Of a stretch of DNA of 64,000 nt, positions 17,210 to 27,865 are shown piece by piece (positions within the stretch are counted from its first letter, which is position 1; each line of letters opens with the position of its first letter). A program made the translations under genes and the position numbers. Origin of the DNA: Phenylobacterium sp. (lineage in GTDB: Bacteria > Pseudomonadota > Alphaproteobacteria > Caulobacterales > Caulobacteraceae); NCBI RefSeq assembly GCF_013911965.1, contig NZ_JACESE010000016.1:20660-84659 (forward strand), given 5' to 3'. The notes beneath the pieces are model-generated. The model did not search any database. It was not told where the DNA came from and saw nothing but the letters and a program-made list of their open reading frames with translations.

Positions 17210-18202
17210 ATGCCCCGCTTGCCGCCCCAGGACCAGGACCGCCCGCCCGAGCCCGCGATGGACGCCTTCCGCGTCGACCGCACCTATCTGGGCGCCCATC
17301 ACGGCCGCAACGAGCGCCGCGCCTGGCTGGCGGCGGGCATCTGCGCCGTCACCTTCCTGGTGCAGATCCTGGGCGGCCTGGCCTTCAACTCCATCGCCCT
17401 GCTGGCCGGCGGGGTGCACATGGCCGCCCATGTCGCCGCCCTGACCATCGCCGGCCTCGCCTATCTTCTGGCGCGCCGTTACGCCAAGGATGGCCGGTTC
17501 GCCTTCGGCACCGGCAAGATCGGCTATCTGGCGGCCTTCACCAATGCGGTGGCCCTGGCCATCACCGCCGCGGTCCTGGCGGGCGAGAGCGTCATGCGGC
17601 TGACGCAGCCGGAGACCGCCGACTTCCACGGCGCGACCCCGGTGGCGGTCTCGGTCCTGGCCATCAATCTTCTCTGCATGTGGCTGCTGCGGCCGGCGGA
17701 GGCGCCGCAGGAGGCCGCCGAGGACGGCGACCTGAACCTCTCGGCCGCCCACCTGCACCTGGCCGCCGACGTCGCCGTCTCCGTCCTGACCATCGCCGGC
17801 CTTCTGGCCGGGGAGCACCTGGGCTGGACCTGGGCCGATCCGCTGGCCGGCGCCCTGGGCGCAGTCCTCGTCGCCCGCTTCGCCTGGGGCCTGGCGCGGC
17901 GCTCGGGCGCGGTCCTGCTCGACATGTCGCCCAATCCCCGGCTGGCCGCGGAGATCGGCGCGCGGCTGGAGGCGGCGGGCGGGCATGTGGCCGACCTTCA
18001 CCTGTGGCGGCTGGGGCCCGGGCACCACGCCGCCATCGCCGTGGTCCGCGACGAGGCCGGCCGCCCCGCGGCGCACTACCGGGCCGCCCTCGCCGACCTG
18101 CCGGGCCTGAGCCACGTCACGCTTGAGGTGCGGCCCGAAGCGCCTCATAGGGACAGGGAAATCCCCGCCGACGCGTTGACTCGCAAGTCCGCGTCTGTAT
18201 AA
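17210..18202 (+). CDS. cation diffusion facilitator (DmeF-like)
   Basis: The 330-aa protein has about six membrane segments in residues 39-205 and the CDF paired motifs: GGVHMAAHVAALT in the second segment, where DmeF-type proteins carry H-x-x-x-H rather than the zinc-type pair, and HLHLAADVAVSV in the fifth. A cytoplasmic ferredoxin-like domain follows (HVADLHLWRLGPGHH). The H-x-x-x-H variant suggests cobalt or nickel export, but zinc is not excluded. Its start is 30 bp from a Zur-like palindrome shared with the divergent CobW-type gene. The rplU promoter overlaps its 3' end. A downstream ATG at 17258 is an alternative start. Confidence 0.88.
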   Translation: MPRLPPQDQDRPPEPAMDAFRVDRTYLGAHHGRNERRAWLAAGICAVTFLVQILGGLAFNSIALLAGGVHMAAHVAALTIAGLAYLLARRYAKDGRFAFGTGKIGYLAAFTNAVALAITAAVLAGESVMRLTQPETADFHGATPVAVSVLAINLLCMWLLRPAEAPQEAAEDGDLNLSAAHLHLAADVAVSVLTIAGLLAGEHLGWTWADPLAGALGAVLVARFAWGLARRSGAVLLDMSPNPRLAAEIGARLEAAGGHVADLHLWRLGPGHHAAIAVVRDEAGRPAAHYRAALADLPGLSHVTLEVRPEAPHRDREIPADALTRKSASV

Positions 18203-18203
18203 G
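18176..18203 (+). promoter_or_regulatory. predicted sigma-70 promoter of rplU-rpmA
   Basis: TTGACT (18176-18181) and TATAAG (18198-18203) are separated by 16 bp. They overlap the end of the upstream transporter gene and would start an RNA with a leader of about 65 nt before rplU. Confidence 0.6.
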
Positions 18204-18214
18204 TCCGCGGCTCT

Positions 18215-18249
18215 CGCCCGCGGGCCATCTCGCGGGCGTAATCCTTTTT
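18215..18249 (+). promoter_or_regulatory. candidate attenuator hairpin in the rplU leader
   Basis: CGCCCGCG (18215-18222) pairs perfectly with CGCGGGCG (18231-18238) and is followed seven nt later by TTTTT (18245-18249), a terminator-like arrangement inside the leader of the L21-L27 transcript. An upstream CCGCGG could compete for pairing. Control by ribosomal protein is inference. Confidence 0.4.
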
Positions 18250-18273
18250 GCATTAAGTCCAAGGCGCGAACCT

Positions 18274-18870
18274 ATGTACGCGGTGATCAAGACCGGCGGC
18301 AAACAGTACCGGGTCCAACCGGGCGACCTGCTCGTGGTGGAAAAGCTGGACGGCGAGCCGGGCGCCGATGTCGCGTTCGGCGACGTCCTTATGGTGGGCG
18401 ACGGCGACTCCGTGACCCTGGGCGCGCCCCTCGTGGACGGCGCGTCGGTCTCGGCGACCCTCATCGAAACCCGCAAGGGCGAGAAGGTTAAGATCTTCAA
18501 GAAGATCCGCCGCCAGGGCTATCGCCGGACCCGCGGTCATCGCCAGCTCGAAAGCGTGCTGCGCGTCACCGCCGTGGCCGGCGCCGGCAAGACCGACAAG
18601 TGGGACGGCGAGGTCGACCTGACGCCCAAGGCCGTGCTCGACGCCCGCGCACGGAACCTGAAGCTGGCCGAGCCTGCTCCGGTCGAGGCCAAGCCCGCCA
18701 AGGCGGCGCCGAAGAAGGCCGCCGCCCCCAAGGCCGAGGCCGACGAGGCTCCGGCTGCGGAAGCCAAGACGGCCGCGCCGAAGAAGGCCGCCGCCCCGAA
18801 GGCTGAAGCCGGCGAGAAGAAGGCTGCGCCCAAGAAGGCCGCGGCCAAGAAGGAATCGGACGCCGAATAA
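18274..18870 (+). CDS. rplU: 50S ribosomal protein L21 with long Ala/Lys-rich C-terminal tail
   Basis: The first 100 residues are a complete L21 (MYAVIKTGGKQY at the start, KIFKKIRRQGYRRTRGHRQ near 74-91). The protein continues to 198 aa, about twice the usual length, with a low-complexity tail of Ala, Lys, Pro and Glu (repeats of APKKAAAPKAEA). Such tails on r-proteins are seen in some alphaproteobacteria and resemble histone H1-like tails; the function is unknown. rpmA follows after 28 bp in the usual rplU-rpmA operon, read from a predicted promoter at 18176. Confidence 0.97.
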   Translation: MYAVIKTGGKQYRVQPGDLLVVEKLDGEPGADVAFGDVLMVGDGDSVTLGAPLVDGASVSATLIETRKGEKVKIFKKIRRQGYRRTRGHRQLESVLRVTAVAGAGKTDKWDGEVDLTPKAVLDARARNLKLAEPAPVEAKPAKAAPKKAAAPKAEADEAPAAEAKTAAPKKAAAPKAEAGEKKAAPKKAAAKKESDAE

Positions 18871-18898
18871 GGCGGCCCACAAGGTCTAGGAGAGCACC

Positions 18899-19171
18899 AT
18901 GGCTCACAAGAAATCCGGCGGCTCCTCGCGCAACGGTCGCGACTCGGCCGGCCGCCGTCTCGGCGTAAAGAAGTTCGGCGGCGAAGCTGTGCTCGCCGGC
19001 AACATCCTCGTGCGCCAGCGCGGCACCAAGTACTGGCCGGGCGACAATGTGGGCATGGGCAAGGACCATACCCTCTTCGCTCTCGAGGCCGGCGCGGTGA
19101 AGTTCGTCACCAAGCGCGACGACCGTACCTACGTCACGGTGGTCCAGGCCGAGGGGGCGAGCGCCGAATAG
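18899..19171 (+). CDS. rpmA: 50S ribosomal protein L27
   Basis: The 90-aa protein begins [16 protein letters not shown] and carries [19 protein letters not shown], both diagnostic of L27, whose N-terminus reaches the peptidyl-transferase centre. There is no N-terminal extension of the kind removed by a protease in Firmicutes. AGGAG precedes the ATG. It is co-transcribed with rplU, and a strong intrinsic terminator lies about 65 bp downstream. Confidence 0.98.
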   Translation: MAHKKSGGSSRNGRDSAGRRLGVKKFGGEAVLAGNILVRQRGTKYWPGDNVGMGKDHTLFALEAGAVKFVTKRDDRTYVTVVQAEGASAE

Positions 19172-19237
19172 GCGGAACCCTCCTTGAGACCGGTTCCGCC
19201 TCCCATCACCTGAGGCGGACCGGACAGGAAAACTCCG

Positions 19238-19270
19238 AACGGGGAGTCCGGCCGCCGGACTCCCCGTTTT
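19238..19270 (+). terminator. Rho-independent terminator of rplU-rpmA
   Basis: A 14-bp perfect stem (AACGGGGAGTCCGG with CCGGACTCCCCGTT), a 3-nt loop and a T run. It is the strongest terminator seen in the window. Confidence 0.93.
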
Positions 19271-19311
19271 CGTTTTCCGATGGGCTCCGGGAGAGGGCCC
19301 GGGAGGGAAGG

Positions 19312-22080
<2,769 letters not shown>

Positions 22081-22168
22081 GCGGCCTGAAGGCGCGCGCG
22101 GCATTTGCCCGCGCCCGGAAAGGGGCCTAGGTAAGGCTCGTCTTGAGCATAAGGGACGGACACGGATC

Positions 22169-23734
22169 ATGGATGGGGCGGGCCGAAGCCAGGGCGGCGT
22201 GCGCAGCGATCGTCTGACGGCGCTCGCCCCCGGCATGACCGTCATCTATGGCGGCGACAGGATCGCCGTCGTCAGCGAGGCGCTCGCCGCCCGCTTCCGC
22301 CCCGGCGACCGGCTGCTGGTCCTGCAGGACTCCGGCGACCTGCTGCACGTTCCGGCCGCCGAACACGCCGTCGCCACGGCCGCGGTGGACCGGGCCCAGG
22401 CCGCCTTCGCCCGCATGGGCGCCGTCTCCGACGATCAGATCAGCGCCTTCTTCGAGGCCTTCGCGGCGAGGCTCGCCGACGACGCCGTCTGGACGGCGAT
22501 CGCTGAGGCCAACGCCCGCGACGTGGAAAGCGCCCGCGCGCGGGGCCGTTCGACCACCCGGCTGGAGGTCTCCGACCCGATGCGGGCCGACATGATCGCC
22601 GGCCTGCGCGCCTGGGGCGCCGCCCAGCCCGCCCGGGGCCGGGTGGTCGAGGCCGTCGCCCACGAGGGCTGGCGCGTCGAGCAGGTGACCGCGCCCCTGG
22701 GCGTGGTGGCCTTCGTCTTCGAGGGGCGGCCCAACGTCTTCGCCGACGCCACCGGCGTGCTTCGGGCCGGCAACACCGTCGTCTTCCGCATCGGCTCCGA
22801 CGCGCTCGGCACGGCCCGGGCCATCGTCGCGCACGCGCTCGATCCCGCCATCGCCGAATCCGGCCTGCCCGAGGGCGCTGCGGTCCTGGTGGATTCCGCC
22901 GCCCACGCCGCCGGCTGGGCCATGTTCTCCGACGCCCGGCTGGGTCTCGCCGTCGCGCGCGGCTCGGGCCCGGCCGTCGCCCAGCTGGGCGGCATCGCCC
23001 GCCAGGCCGGGGTGCCGGTCAGCCTGCACGGCACGGGCGGCGCCTGGATGGCGGCCGACGAGAGCGCCGAGCCTGCGCGCCTGTTCGCCGCCGTCTTCCA
23101 TTCGCTGGACCGCAAGGTCTGCAACACCCTGAACACCTTCTGCGTGACGCAGGGCGCCGCCGAGCGGCTGATCCCCGTCTTCCTCGAAGCCCTGGAGCGG
23201 GCGGGCGAGCGGCGCGGCCACGGCTGCAAGCTGCACGTGGTCGAGGGGGACGAGGCCCGCCTGCCCGCCGACTGGCGCGGGGCCCGCATCCTGGCGCGCC
23301 GGGCCGAAGGCGACGTGGAGGAGCCGAAGGTCGAAATCCTGCCCGAGGCCGAGCTTGGCCGCGAATGGGAGTGGGAAGCCACGCCGGAAGTGACCCTGAA
23401 GGTGGTGTCCGACCTTGACCACGCCGCCGAGCTCTTCAACCGCCACAGCCCTCAGTTCGTCGCCTGCCTGATCAGCGCCGACGCAGCCGCCCACGAGCGC
23501 TTCTATCAGGCGGTCAACGCCCCCTTCGTCGGCGACGGCTTCACGCGCTGGGTGGACGGCCAGTACGCGCTCAACAAGCCGGAGCTGGGCCTGTCCAACT
23601 GGGAGTTCGGCCGGCTGTTCGCCCGCGGCGGCGTGCTGGCCGGCGACGGCGTCTTCACCCTGCGCGCCCGGGTGCGGCAGGCCGACCCCCACCTCGACCG
23701 CGGCGGGGTTGCGACCCCGGCGCGCCAGAGCTGA
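22169..23734 (+). CDS. proA: divergent ProA-like aldehyde dehydrogenase (glutamate-5-semialdehyde dehydrogenase?)
   Basis: It occupies the proA position after proB and shows ProA-superfamily landmarks: APLGVVAFVFEGRPNVFADATG (about 175-196), GNTVVFRIGSDA (201-212) and the catalytic Cys318 in RKVCNTLNTF. However it is 521 aa against about 420 for standard ProA. It has some 65 extra N-terminal residues (from GMTVIYGGDRIAVV) and many substitutions in otherwise invariant ProA segments. No second proA is present. It may be the real gamma-glutamyl phosphate reductase of this lineage, or a relative recruited to the locus. The gene symbol is by position and fold. Confidence 0.75.
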   Translation: MDGAGRSQGGVRSDRLTALAPGMTVIYGGDRIAVVSEALAARFRPGDRLLVLQDSGDLLHVPAAEHAVATAAVDRAQAAFARMGAVSDDQISAFFEAFAARLADDAVWTAIAEANARDVESARARGRSTTRLEVSDPMRADMIAGLRAWGAAQPARGRVVEAVAHEGWRVEQVTAPLGVVAFVFEGRPNVFADATGVLRAGNTVVFRIGSDALGTARAIVAHALDPAIAESGLPEGAAVLVDSAAHAAGWAMFSDARLGLAVARGSGPAVAQLGGIARQAGVPVSLHGTGGAWMAADESAEPARLFAAVFHSLDRKVCNTLNTFCVTQGAAERLIPVFLEALERAGERRGHGCKLHVVEGDEARLPADWRGARILARRAEGDVEEPKVEILPEAELGREWEWEATPEVTLKVVSDLDHAAELFNRHSPQFVACLISADAAAHERFYQAVNAPFVGDGFTRWVDGQYALNKPELGLSNWEFGRLFARGGVLAGDGVFTLRARVRQADPHLDRGGVATPARQS

Positions 23735-23748
23735 GCAAGCCCTTGCCC

Positions 23749-24408
23749 ATGTGGTTCGCCGGCCCCGCCCGCCGCCTGCCCGCCGCCGGGCGGCCGGCGG
23801 CCCTGCGGCTGGGGTTCAAACTCACCCCCGGCATGAAGGTCGGCCTCTTCGGCGGCTCCTTCAATCCGGCCCACGAAGGTCACGCCCATGTGGCCGAGAC
23901 CGCGCGGCGGCGTCTGGGGCTGGACCTCGTCGTCTGGCTCGTCTCGCCGCAGAATCCGCTGAAGTCGAACCACGAGACGGCGCCCCTCTCCGAACGGCTG
24001 GCCGGCGCGCGGGCCTTCGCCCGCCAGAACGGCATGAAGGTCTCCGACGCCGAGACCCGGCTGGGCTCGCCCTACACCATCGACACCATCCGCACCCTCA
24101 AGGCGCGCCATCCCGGCGTGAAGTTCGTCTGGATCATGGGGGCCGACAGCCTGGCCACCTTCCATCGCTGGCGCGGCTGGACGCAGATCATGCGCGAAGC
24201 GCCGGTGGCCGTGGTCTCGCGCCCCTGGATCTCGCTGAAGAGCCGATCCTCCCCGGCGGCCCGCCGTTTCGCGCGCTATCGGCTTCCGTCCAGCCAGGCG
24301 CGCACCCTGGCCGACCGCGCCCCGCCGGCCTGGGTCTTCCTGCGCGGACCGCTCAACTTCCAGTCCTCGACGGCGCTGCGCGAACGCATGCGGCGATCCG
24401 GACTCTAG
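23749..24408 (+). CDS. nadD: nicotinate-nucleotide adenylyltransferase NadD
   Basis: NadD adenylylates nicotinate mononucleotide in NAD synthesis. Visible motifs are GLFGGSFNPAHEGH (the nucleotidyltransferase H-x-G-H site), WLVSPQNPLK, WIMGADSLATFHRW, and a C-terminal SSTALRERM where ISST-R is usual. The start is uncertain: TTG 23743 and ATG 23749 give about 220 aa with an N-terminal extension ending TPGMKVGLFGG, as in other alphaproteobacteria, while ATG 23833 gives 191 aa. It lies 14 bp after the proA-like gene and is followed by rsfS. Confidence 0.94.
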   Translation: MWFAGPARRLPAAGRPAALRLGFKLTPGMKVGLFGGSFNPAHEGHAHVAETARRRLGLDLVVWLVSPQNPLKSNHETAPLSERLAGARAFARQNGMKVSDAETRLGSPYTIDTIRTLKARHPGVKFVWIMGADSLATFHRWRGWTQIMREAPVAVVSRPWISLKSRSSPAARRFARYRLPSSQARTLADRAPPAWVFLRGPLNFQSSTALRERMRRSGL

Positions 24409-24487
24409 GACCCTGCGCAAGGCCGCTGACCGCCGGTCGCGATCGTGATAGGGTGCGGCCTTGCGAGGGCCTAAGAGGAGTTTCCCG

Positions 24488-24907
24488 CTGAAGAGTGACG
24501 CCGCGCAGCGCGCGCAGGAGAGCGCCGGACCTGCCGCCGCCTCCCAAGACCCCCAGAGTCGCATCGCGGCCCTGGAAGACCTGATCCTGACCCAGCTCGA
24601 CGACGACCAGGCGCAGGACGTCGTGGTCATCGACCTGAAGGGCAAGAGCTCCGTCGCCGACGGGCTGATCGTCGCCTCCGGGCGGTCGCAACGGCATGTC
24701 GGCGCCATCGCCGACCACCTGCTGCGGACGCTGAAGGAGCACGGCTATGGCCGGGCCCGCGTCGAGGGCCTGCCCCACTGCGACTGGGTCCTGATCGACA
24801 CCGGCGACGTGATCGTCCACCTGTTCCGCCCGGAAGTGCGGTCCTTCTACAATATCGAGAAGATCTGGTCGGTGGACGCCTCGGGCCACGCGGTCGCCGC
24901 CTCCTGA
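24488..24907 (+). CDS. rsfS: ribosome silencing factor RsfS
   Basis: RsfS binds L14 and blocks subunit joining in slow growth. The core is clear: DVVVIDLKGKSSVADGLIVASG, SQRHVGAIADHLLRTLKEHG, GLPHCDWVLIDTGDVIVHLF and RSFYNIEKIW. The start is unusual. No ATG or GTG in frame is well placed, but AAGAGGAG at 24473-24480 is followed 7 nt later by an in-frame CTG (24488), giving 139 aa. A TTG at 24461 (148 aa) has no convincing Shine-Dalgarno. It is followed by rlmH, the standard rsfS-rlmH pair. Confidence 0.93.
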   Translation: MKSDAAQRAQESAGPAAASQDPQSRIAALEDLILTQLDDDQAQDVVVIDLKGKSSVADGLIVASGRSQRHVGAIADHLLRTLKEHGYGRARVEGLPHCDWVLIDTGDVIVHLFRPEVRSFYNIEKIWSVDASGHAVAAS

Positions 24908-24916
24908 CGAGGCCGC

Positions 24917-25381
24917 TTGCGCGTGACGATCCTGGCGGTGGGGCGCCTGCCCCGCTCGCCCGAGACCGAACTGGTGAAGCTCTATGTGGAGCGCGCCACC
25001 GCCGCCGGGCGCGCTCTGGGTCTGGGCCCCGTCGAGGTGGTCGAGGTCGAGGGCCGCAAGACCGGCAAGGCCGGAGAGGCGGAAGCGCTCCGCCCCCATT
25101 TCAAGGACGCTCACGTCCTGGTCTGCGACGAACGCGGCCGGGCCCTGCCATCGCGCGACTTCGCCGCGGAGGTCGCGCGCCTGCGGGACGACGGCGTCCG
25201 CCGGCTGGTCCTGGTGATCGGCGGGGCCGACGGGCTCGACCCCGGCCTGATGGCGGAGGCGCAGGGCCGCATCGCCTTCGGGCCGCAGACCTGGCCCCAC
25301 GCCCTGGTGCGCGCCATGCTGGCCGAGCAGGTCTATCGCGCCGTCACCATTCTGGCCGGAAGCCCCTATCATCGTGACTGA
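24917..25381 (+). CDS. rlmH: 23S rRNA pseudouridine-1915 N3-methyltransferase RlmH
   Basis: RlmH is the SPOUT methyltransferase for pseudouridine 1915 in helix 69. The 154-aa protein has VTILAVGRLPRS at the start, LVIGGADGL (the SAM-binding knot) and the family end QTWPHALVRAMLAEQVYRA with SPYHRD at the C-terminus. It probably starts with TTG at 24917, preceded by GAGG 5 nt upstream; GTG at 24923 is the alternative. Its last codons overlap the next gene by 8 nt. Confidence 0.95.
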   Translation: MRVTILAVGRLPRSPETELVKLYVERATAAGRALGLGPVEVVEVEGRKTGKAGEAEALRPHFKDAHVLVCDERGRALPSRDFAAEVARLRDDGVRRLVLVIGGADGLDPGLMAEAQGRIAFGPQTWPHALVRAMLAEQVYRAVTILAGSPYHRD

Positions 25382-26300
25382 GGCCCCCCATCGATCCCGT
25401 CGGCCGCGCCCGGCGGCCTTTGCGGCCGGGCTGGCCGGCCTGGCCGCCCTGGTCTCGGCTGTCCTGGTCTCAGCCGCCGCGGTCAGGGCCGCCGCGCCGG
25501 ACGACGCGGCCAAGCTTTCGGCGCTGAACGCCCGCGAGCAGGCCCTGAACGCCGAGCGGGGGCGCAACACCAACCAGCTCGCCCGCCTGCTGTCGGTTCT
25601 TCAGCAGTTCAAGCGCGACCCGCCGCCGGCCCTGCTGGTGCGGCCCGACGACGCGCGCGACGCGGTCCGCGCCGCCATCCTGGTCAAGGCCATGGCCCCG
25701 GAGCTGCAGCGCCGCGCCCAGGCCTATGCCGCCGAGGCCACGGACATCGCCCGCCAGCGGCGGCTCGCCGCCGTCGCCAACGAGACCCTCTTCACCGCCG
25801 AGAGCGAGCGGGCCGACGAACGCCCCACGCCGCAGGCCGTCGATCCCGACGGCGCGGCCCTGCGGGGTTATGCCGCGTCGGGCGCCGAGCAGCTCTTCGA
25901 GGGCCCCTTGAGCCCGCCCGACAGCCTGGTTTCGCCGGCCGAAGGTCCGGTGACCCATCGCTTCGGCGAGGCCCTGCACGGCTCGGCCAGGTCGCAGGGG
26001 CTGACCATCCTCACCGCCCGCGGCGCCCGTGTGCAAAGTCCAGGCGCCGGCCTCGTCCAGTACGTCGGCCCGGTGCGCGGCTGGGGCGTCATCTTGATAT
26101 TAAGGATGAGCGGTGGATACCATCTGGTGCTGGCGGGCCTCGATCGGGCCACGGTGGATGTCGGACAATCGGTCGCGGCGGGTGCGCCTGTCGGATGGAT
26201 GGCCGATGGTGGAAACTCTCCCTCGGAGCTCTATCTGGAGGTCCGTGAGAAGGGGGTTCCGGTGGATCCTTCCCGCTGGCTGAAGACCGAAGCGGGGTGA
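25374..26300 (+). CDS. EnvC-like murein hydrolase activator (degenerate LytM/M23 domain)
   Basis: The 308-aa protein has a signal anchor (about 13-40), a coiled-coil region rich in Ala, Arg and Glu (about 45-150) and a C-terminal LytM domain (about 190-305). The domain lacks the zinc ligands: the first His/Asp site reads SARSQGLTIL and the H-x-H motif reads ELYLEVR. That matches EnvC, which activates periplasmic amidases rather than cutting murein itself. It starts with GTG overlapping rlmH by 8 nt. ctpA and a divergent polysaccharide deacetylase follow, the gene order seen around envC in many proteobacteria. Confidence 0.88.
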   Translation: MTEAPHRSRRPRPAAFAAGLAGLAALVSAVLVSAAAVRAAAPDDAAKLSALNAREQALNAERGRNTNQLARLLSVLQQFKRDPPPALLVRPDDARDAVRAAILVKAMAPELQRRAQAYAAEATDIARQRRLAAVANETLFTAESERADERPTPQAVDPDGAALRGYAASGAEQLFEGPLSPPDSLVSPAEGPVTHRFGEALHGSARSQGLTILTARGARVQSPGAGLVQYVGPVRGWGVILILRMSGGYHLVLAGLDRATVDVGQSVAAGAPVGWMADGGNSPSELYLEVREKGVPVDPSRWLKTEAG

Positions 26301-26370
26301 TCCCACCTTGCGGGGGCGGCAACGCACAGGCGGCGCAAAATCGCCGCAAAGGGAGCCTCAGGCTGGGCCT

Positions 26371-27759
26371 ATGAAGAAGTATCTGATGATCGGCGCGGCG
26401 GCCTTCGTCCTCGGGGCGGGGTCCATGGCCTATGTGAGCCAGCAGGCCCAGGCCTCGGCTCAGCAGCCGCGGGCCCAGACCTACCGCATGCTCGAACTGT
26501 TCGGCGACGTGCTGGACACGGTCGAGCGGCAGTACGTCACCGAGATCGACGAGACCAAGCTGATCGAGTCCGCCATTGACGGCATGCTGACCTCGCTCGA
26601 CCCGCACTCGGGCTATCTGAACCCCGAGAGCTTCGACGAGATGCGCGACCAGACGCGCGGCGAGTACGGCGGGCTGGGCATCGAGGTGACCAGCGAAGAC
26701 GGCGTGGTCAAGGTGATCTCGCCCATGGACGACACCCCGGCCGCGCGCGCGGGCGTCAAGGCCGGCGACTACATCACCGCCGTCAACGGCGAGAGCGTGC
26801 TGGGCATGACCGTCTCCGACGCGGTCAAGCAGATGCGCGGCAAGCCCGGCGAGGCGGTGACCCTGAGCATCGCGCGCGAGAAGAGCGATCCCTTCGACGT
26901 CGAGATCGTGCGCGAAGTGATCAAGCCCAAGTCCGCCGTGGCGCGGATGGAGGGCGACTACGGCTATCTGCGCGTCTCGGCCTTCAACGAACGCACGACC
27001 GAGGAGGCCGAACAGGCCTTCGGCGCCCTGCGCGCCAAGAACCCGGACATGAAGGGCCTTATCCTCGATCTGCGCAACAATCCCGGCGGCCTGCTCGACC
27101 AGGCGGTCGGCGTCTCCGACCTGTTCCTGGAGAACGGCGAGATCGTCTCCCAGCGCGGCCGCGACGCGCGCGACGTGGAACGCTACAACGCCCGGCCCGG
27201 CGACATCGCCGAGGGCCTGCCCATGGTGGTCCTGATCAATACGGGATCGGCCTCGGCGGCGGAGATCGTGGCCGGCGCCCTGCAGGATCGCAAGCGGGCC
27301 GAGCTGGTCGGCCTGACCTCCTTCGGCAAGGGTTCGGTGCAGACGGTCATCCCGCTTCGGGGCGGCATGGACGGCGCGCTGAAGCTGACCACGGCGCGCT
27401 ACTACACGCCGGCGGGGCGCTCCATTCAGCAGACCGGCATCGAGCCGGACCTGGAGGTGGCCTCGACCCGCGACGAGGCCCAGGCCATCGCCAACCGCGC
27501 CTTCCAGTTCAGCGAGGCCTCGCTGCGCAACGCGCTGAACGCCTCCGAAGGGCTCAAACGCCGCGGGGCTCACGAACCGGCCGAAGCGCCGCCGGAGGAC
27601 TTCGACGAGGCCAAGGACTTCCAGCTCGTCCGCGCCCAGGACGTGCTGAAGTACGGCTCCGTGGCGGCCACGCCCAAGCTGCCCAAGCCGCAGGCCCGCC
27701 TGGCCGAGGTGATCGGCGTGAAGGACAAGGTGGCCGCCGCGCCCGCCAAGCCGAACTGA
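26371..27759 (+). CDS. ctpA: carboxy-terminal processing protease CtpA (S41A)
   Basis: The 462-aa periplasmic serine protease has an N-terminal membrane/signal segment (YLMIGAAAFVLGAGSMAYV), a PDZ domain (about 98-180, GGLGIEVTSEDG to KPGEAVTLSI) and an S41 catalytic core with the Ser in NTGSASAAEIVAGAL and the Lys in FGKGSVQT. A Pro/Glu-rich C-terminal stretch follows. The ATG at 26371 places the signal segment at the N-terminus. Such proteases trim murein hydrolases or envelope proteins, which fits the EnvC-like neighbour 70 bp upstream. Confidence 0.96.
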   Translation: MKKYLMIGAAAFVLGAGSMAYVSQQAQASAQQPRAQTYRMLELFGDVLDTVERQYVTEIDETKLIESAIDGMLTSLDPHSGYLNPESFDEMRDQTRGEYGGLGIEVTSEDGVVKVISPMDDTPAARAGVKAGDYITAVNGESVLGMTVSDAVKQMRGKPGEAVTLSIAREKSDPFDVEIVREVIKPKSAVARMEGDYGYLRVSAFNERTTEEAEQAFGALRAKNPDMKGLILDLRNNPGGLLDQAVGVSDLFLENGEIVSQRGRDARDVERYNARPGDIAEGLPMVVLINTGSASAAEIVAGALQDRKRAELVGLTSFGKGSVQTVIPLRGGMDGALKLTTARYYTPAGRSIQQTGIEPDLEVASTRDEAQAIANRAFQFSEASLRNALNASEGLKRRGAHEPAEAPPEDFDEAKDFQLVRAQDVLKYGSVAATPKLPKPQARLAEVIGVKDKVAAAPAKPN

Positions 27760-27865
27760 CGAGCGCCGTCTTGCGCGGCGCCCTCTTGCAAGGGGGCGCC
27801 GAAGCCGCCCATTAAGGCCTTCGTTAACCCTGTTGGCCGAGTCTTCGGCCAGAGGTTCAGCGACC

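Noticed and set aside
27812-27828. TTAA-N8-TTAAC upstream of the deacetylase-like gene, resembling a CtrA box
   Set aside because: The CtrA consensus needs a seven-base spacer (TTAA-N7-TTAA); here it is eight, so binding is doubtful.
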